In this document: positions 45,580 to 45,976 of the stretch, piece by piece | Layout of the letters: each line of letters starts with the position of its first letter | Numbering within the stretch: the first letter of the stretch is position 1 | DNA from: Methylotenera sp. | GTDB taxonomy: Bacteria; Pseudomonadota; Gammaproteobacteria; Burkholderiales; Methylophilaceae | Assembly: GCA_013140755.1 (NCBI GenBank) | Contig: JABFSF010000074.1 | Coordinates: 1 to 45,976 of the forward strand | Direction of reading: 5' to 3' | DNA length: 45,976 bases | The notes under the pieces: generated by a model | Told to the model about the DNA's origin: nothing | Seen by the model: only the letters and a program-made list of their open reading frames with translations | Databases searched by the model: none | Translations under genes and position numbers: made by a program

Positions 45580-45690
45580 AAGAAACTTGCAACTTATGGG
45601 AGTATGTCGGTTGTTGCTTATGGTGTACGCTAGAGCGGTAACTGCTTGATCTTTCTCGTTATGAGGATGCATCATTTGCCTCCCCCAACA
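45554..45690 (-). repeat. Transposon right end with four TnsB-type binding sites
   Basis: Read on the minus strand from the terminus: TGTGTTGGGG, then CCTCATAACGAGAAAG (45666-45651), CACCATAAGCAACAACC (45625-45609), CCCATAAGTTGCAAG (45600-45586) and CGCATAAGCTGCTAGT (45569-45554). These are inverted relative to the left end, as expected. The outermost site is set back 24 bases from the ACA terminus, compared with 9 bases at the left end, so this end is less canonical and its exact boundary is less certain. Confidence 0.7.
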
Positions 45691-45695
45691 CACGT
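45691..45695. repeat. Right 5-bp target-site duplication (CACGT)
   Basis: CACGT directly after the terminal ACA (45688-45690) matches the five bases before the left TGT. The second element's left end begins three bases later. Confidence 0.75.
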
Positions 45696-45697
45696 AT

Positions 45698-45976
45698 TGT
45701 GCGACACCCCATAAGCGACTAGTTCAACCTCATAAGTCGCTAGTACCAACCGCATAAAGCACTAGTAAAAAGCCTGATAGTTCAGGCTTTTTTATGTCCC
45801 ATTGAAATTTTAACTAATACGCTATTAATTATGGGTATCTGATTTAAAAAATAAATTTGATAATAAATGACTGTTTACGGCCCAAAGAAGACGGTCAACG
45901 TTTGAATTAAGGCGCCGGCTTTAGCCAGTCCGCTTGAATAATGGATTAGACGACATCTGCGAATACCGTGGAGATC
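45698..45976 (+). mobile_element. Left end of a second Tn7-like element (continues past window)
   Basis: It starts TGTGCGACA and has three sites, CCCCATAAGCGACTAG (45707), CCTCATAAGTCGCTAG (45728) and CCGCATAAAGCACTAG (45750). Spacing is 21 and 22 bp, the same as in the first element's left end. The shared CATAA(G/A) core is followed by a different half (CGCTAGT versus TGCAA). No gene is evident in the 280 bases seen. If the first element is removed, this end would lie 32 bases after the nrdJb stop codon, so it uses the same attachment site. Confidence 0.7.
45767..45793. terminator. Bidirectional-type terminator inside the second element's left end
   Basis: AAAAAGCCTGA-TAG-TTCAGGCTTTTTT is a near-perfect hairpin with A-tract and T-tract on opposite sides, so it can work in either direction. 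It would insulate the element from transcription coming from nrdJb and the reverse. Confidence 0.8.

Larger units (their letters stand above)
9471..45690 (+). mobile_element. Tn7-like transposon (about 36.2 kb) carrying defence and competition cargo
   Basis: The element is bounded by TGT at 9471-9473 and ACA at 45688-45690, with a CACGT duplication outside. It encodes TnsA, TnsB, TnsC and a 629-residue TniQ/TnsD-like protein and has arrays of TnsB-type sites at both ends in opposite orientation. Cargo comprises Wadjet (9830-17426), an NdpA/membrane-protein pair, an orphan antitoxin, a CDI locus with orphan toxin modules, and a sigma/ImmA/HEPN cluster. The transposition genes are in the middle, 11.4 kb from the nrdJb-proximal end and 19 kb from the other. 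Classical Tn7 keeps them beside one end, so cargo has probably been acquired on both sides. No CRISPR-Cas genes and no TnsE are present. Confidence 0.82.

Noticed and set aside
45660-45680. Alternative right terminus near 45672 to match the left-end site spacing
   Set aside because: There is no TGT/ACA at that place and no matching duplication, while 45688-45695 gives ACA plus CACGT.
45794-45976. Partial gene at the right window edge
   Set aside because: Short broken frames only; no start, SD or domain could be supported.

Overview
The window looks like the chromosome of a fairly AT-rich betaproteobacterium. The core genes (RND pump, TolC-type channel, KDO transferase WaaA, split B12-dependent ribonucleotide reductase NrdJa/NrdJb) would suit a Methylophilaceae-like host, but that placement is inference. 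It divides into a core segment (1-9470), a large mobile element (9471-45690) and the start of a second, related element (45698 onward).

Core segment. The end of an RND efflux permease is followed by a protein-L-isoaspartate-methyltransferase-family protein, a TolC-family channel, an isochorismatase-family hydrolase and a small membrane-anchored protein. waaA converges on these. nrdJa and nrdJb follow, separated by two REP-like hairpins, with a candidate NrdR box upstream.

Mobile element. Thirty bases past the nrdJb stop codon a Tn7-like transposon of about 36.2 kb begins. Evidence: TGT/ACA termini, a 5-bp direct repeat CACGT on both sides, three spaced CATAAG-type TnsB sites at the left end and four inverted ones at the right, and a complete tnsA-tnsB-tnsC-tniQ operon (20870-26487) with catalytic residues intact. 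Insertion just downstream of a conserved 3' end mirrors Tn7 at glmS. Here the presumed attachment gene is nrdJb, a site I do not recall being described. There are no Cas genes and no TnsE, so this looks like a TnsD/TniQ-type site-specific element.

Cargo. (i) A type I Wadjet anti-plasmid operon jetA-B-C-D with a divergent WYL-domain regulator and palindromes between them. (ii) A two-gene module of an NdpA/YejK-like nucleoid-associated protein and a membrane protein. (iii) An orphan MazE-type antitoxin. (iv) A two-partner secretion / contact-dependent inhibition locus (cdiB, 2491-aa cdiA, immunity gene), then a scrambled zone with a REP hairpin, truncated REP-associated transposase, displaced nuclease-toxin tail, Imm52-like immunity gene and a cdiA fragment. 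(v) A divergent cluster: sigma-like factor, 138-aa protein, ImmA/IrrE metallopeptidase and HEPN-motif protein on one strand; DUF3892, DUF2188, a 91-aa protein, a zinc-ribbon protein with a HEPN-like motif and a zinc-ribbon membrane peptide on the other. Cluster (v) is the best candidate for an undescribed stress or defence system.

Directly after the right target duplication a second left end starts at 45698. It has the same 21/22-bp site spacing but different site sequences. Two Tn7-like elements of different specificity therefore appear stacked at the same nrdJb site, forming a growing defence island.
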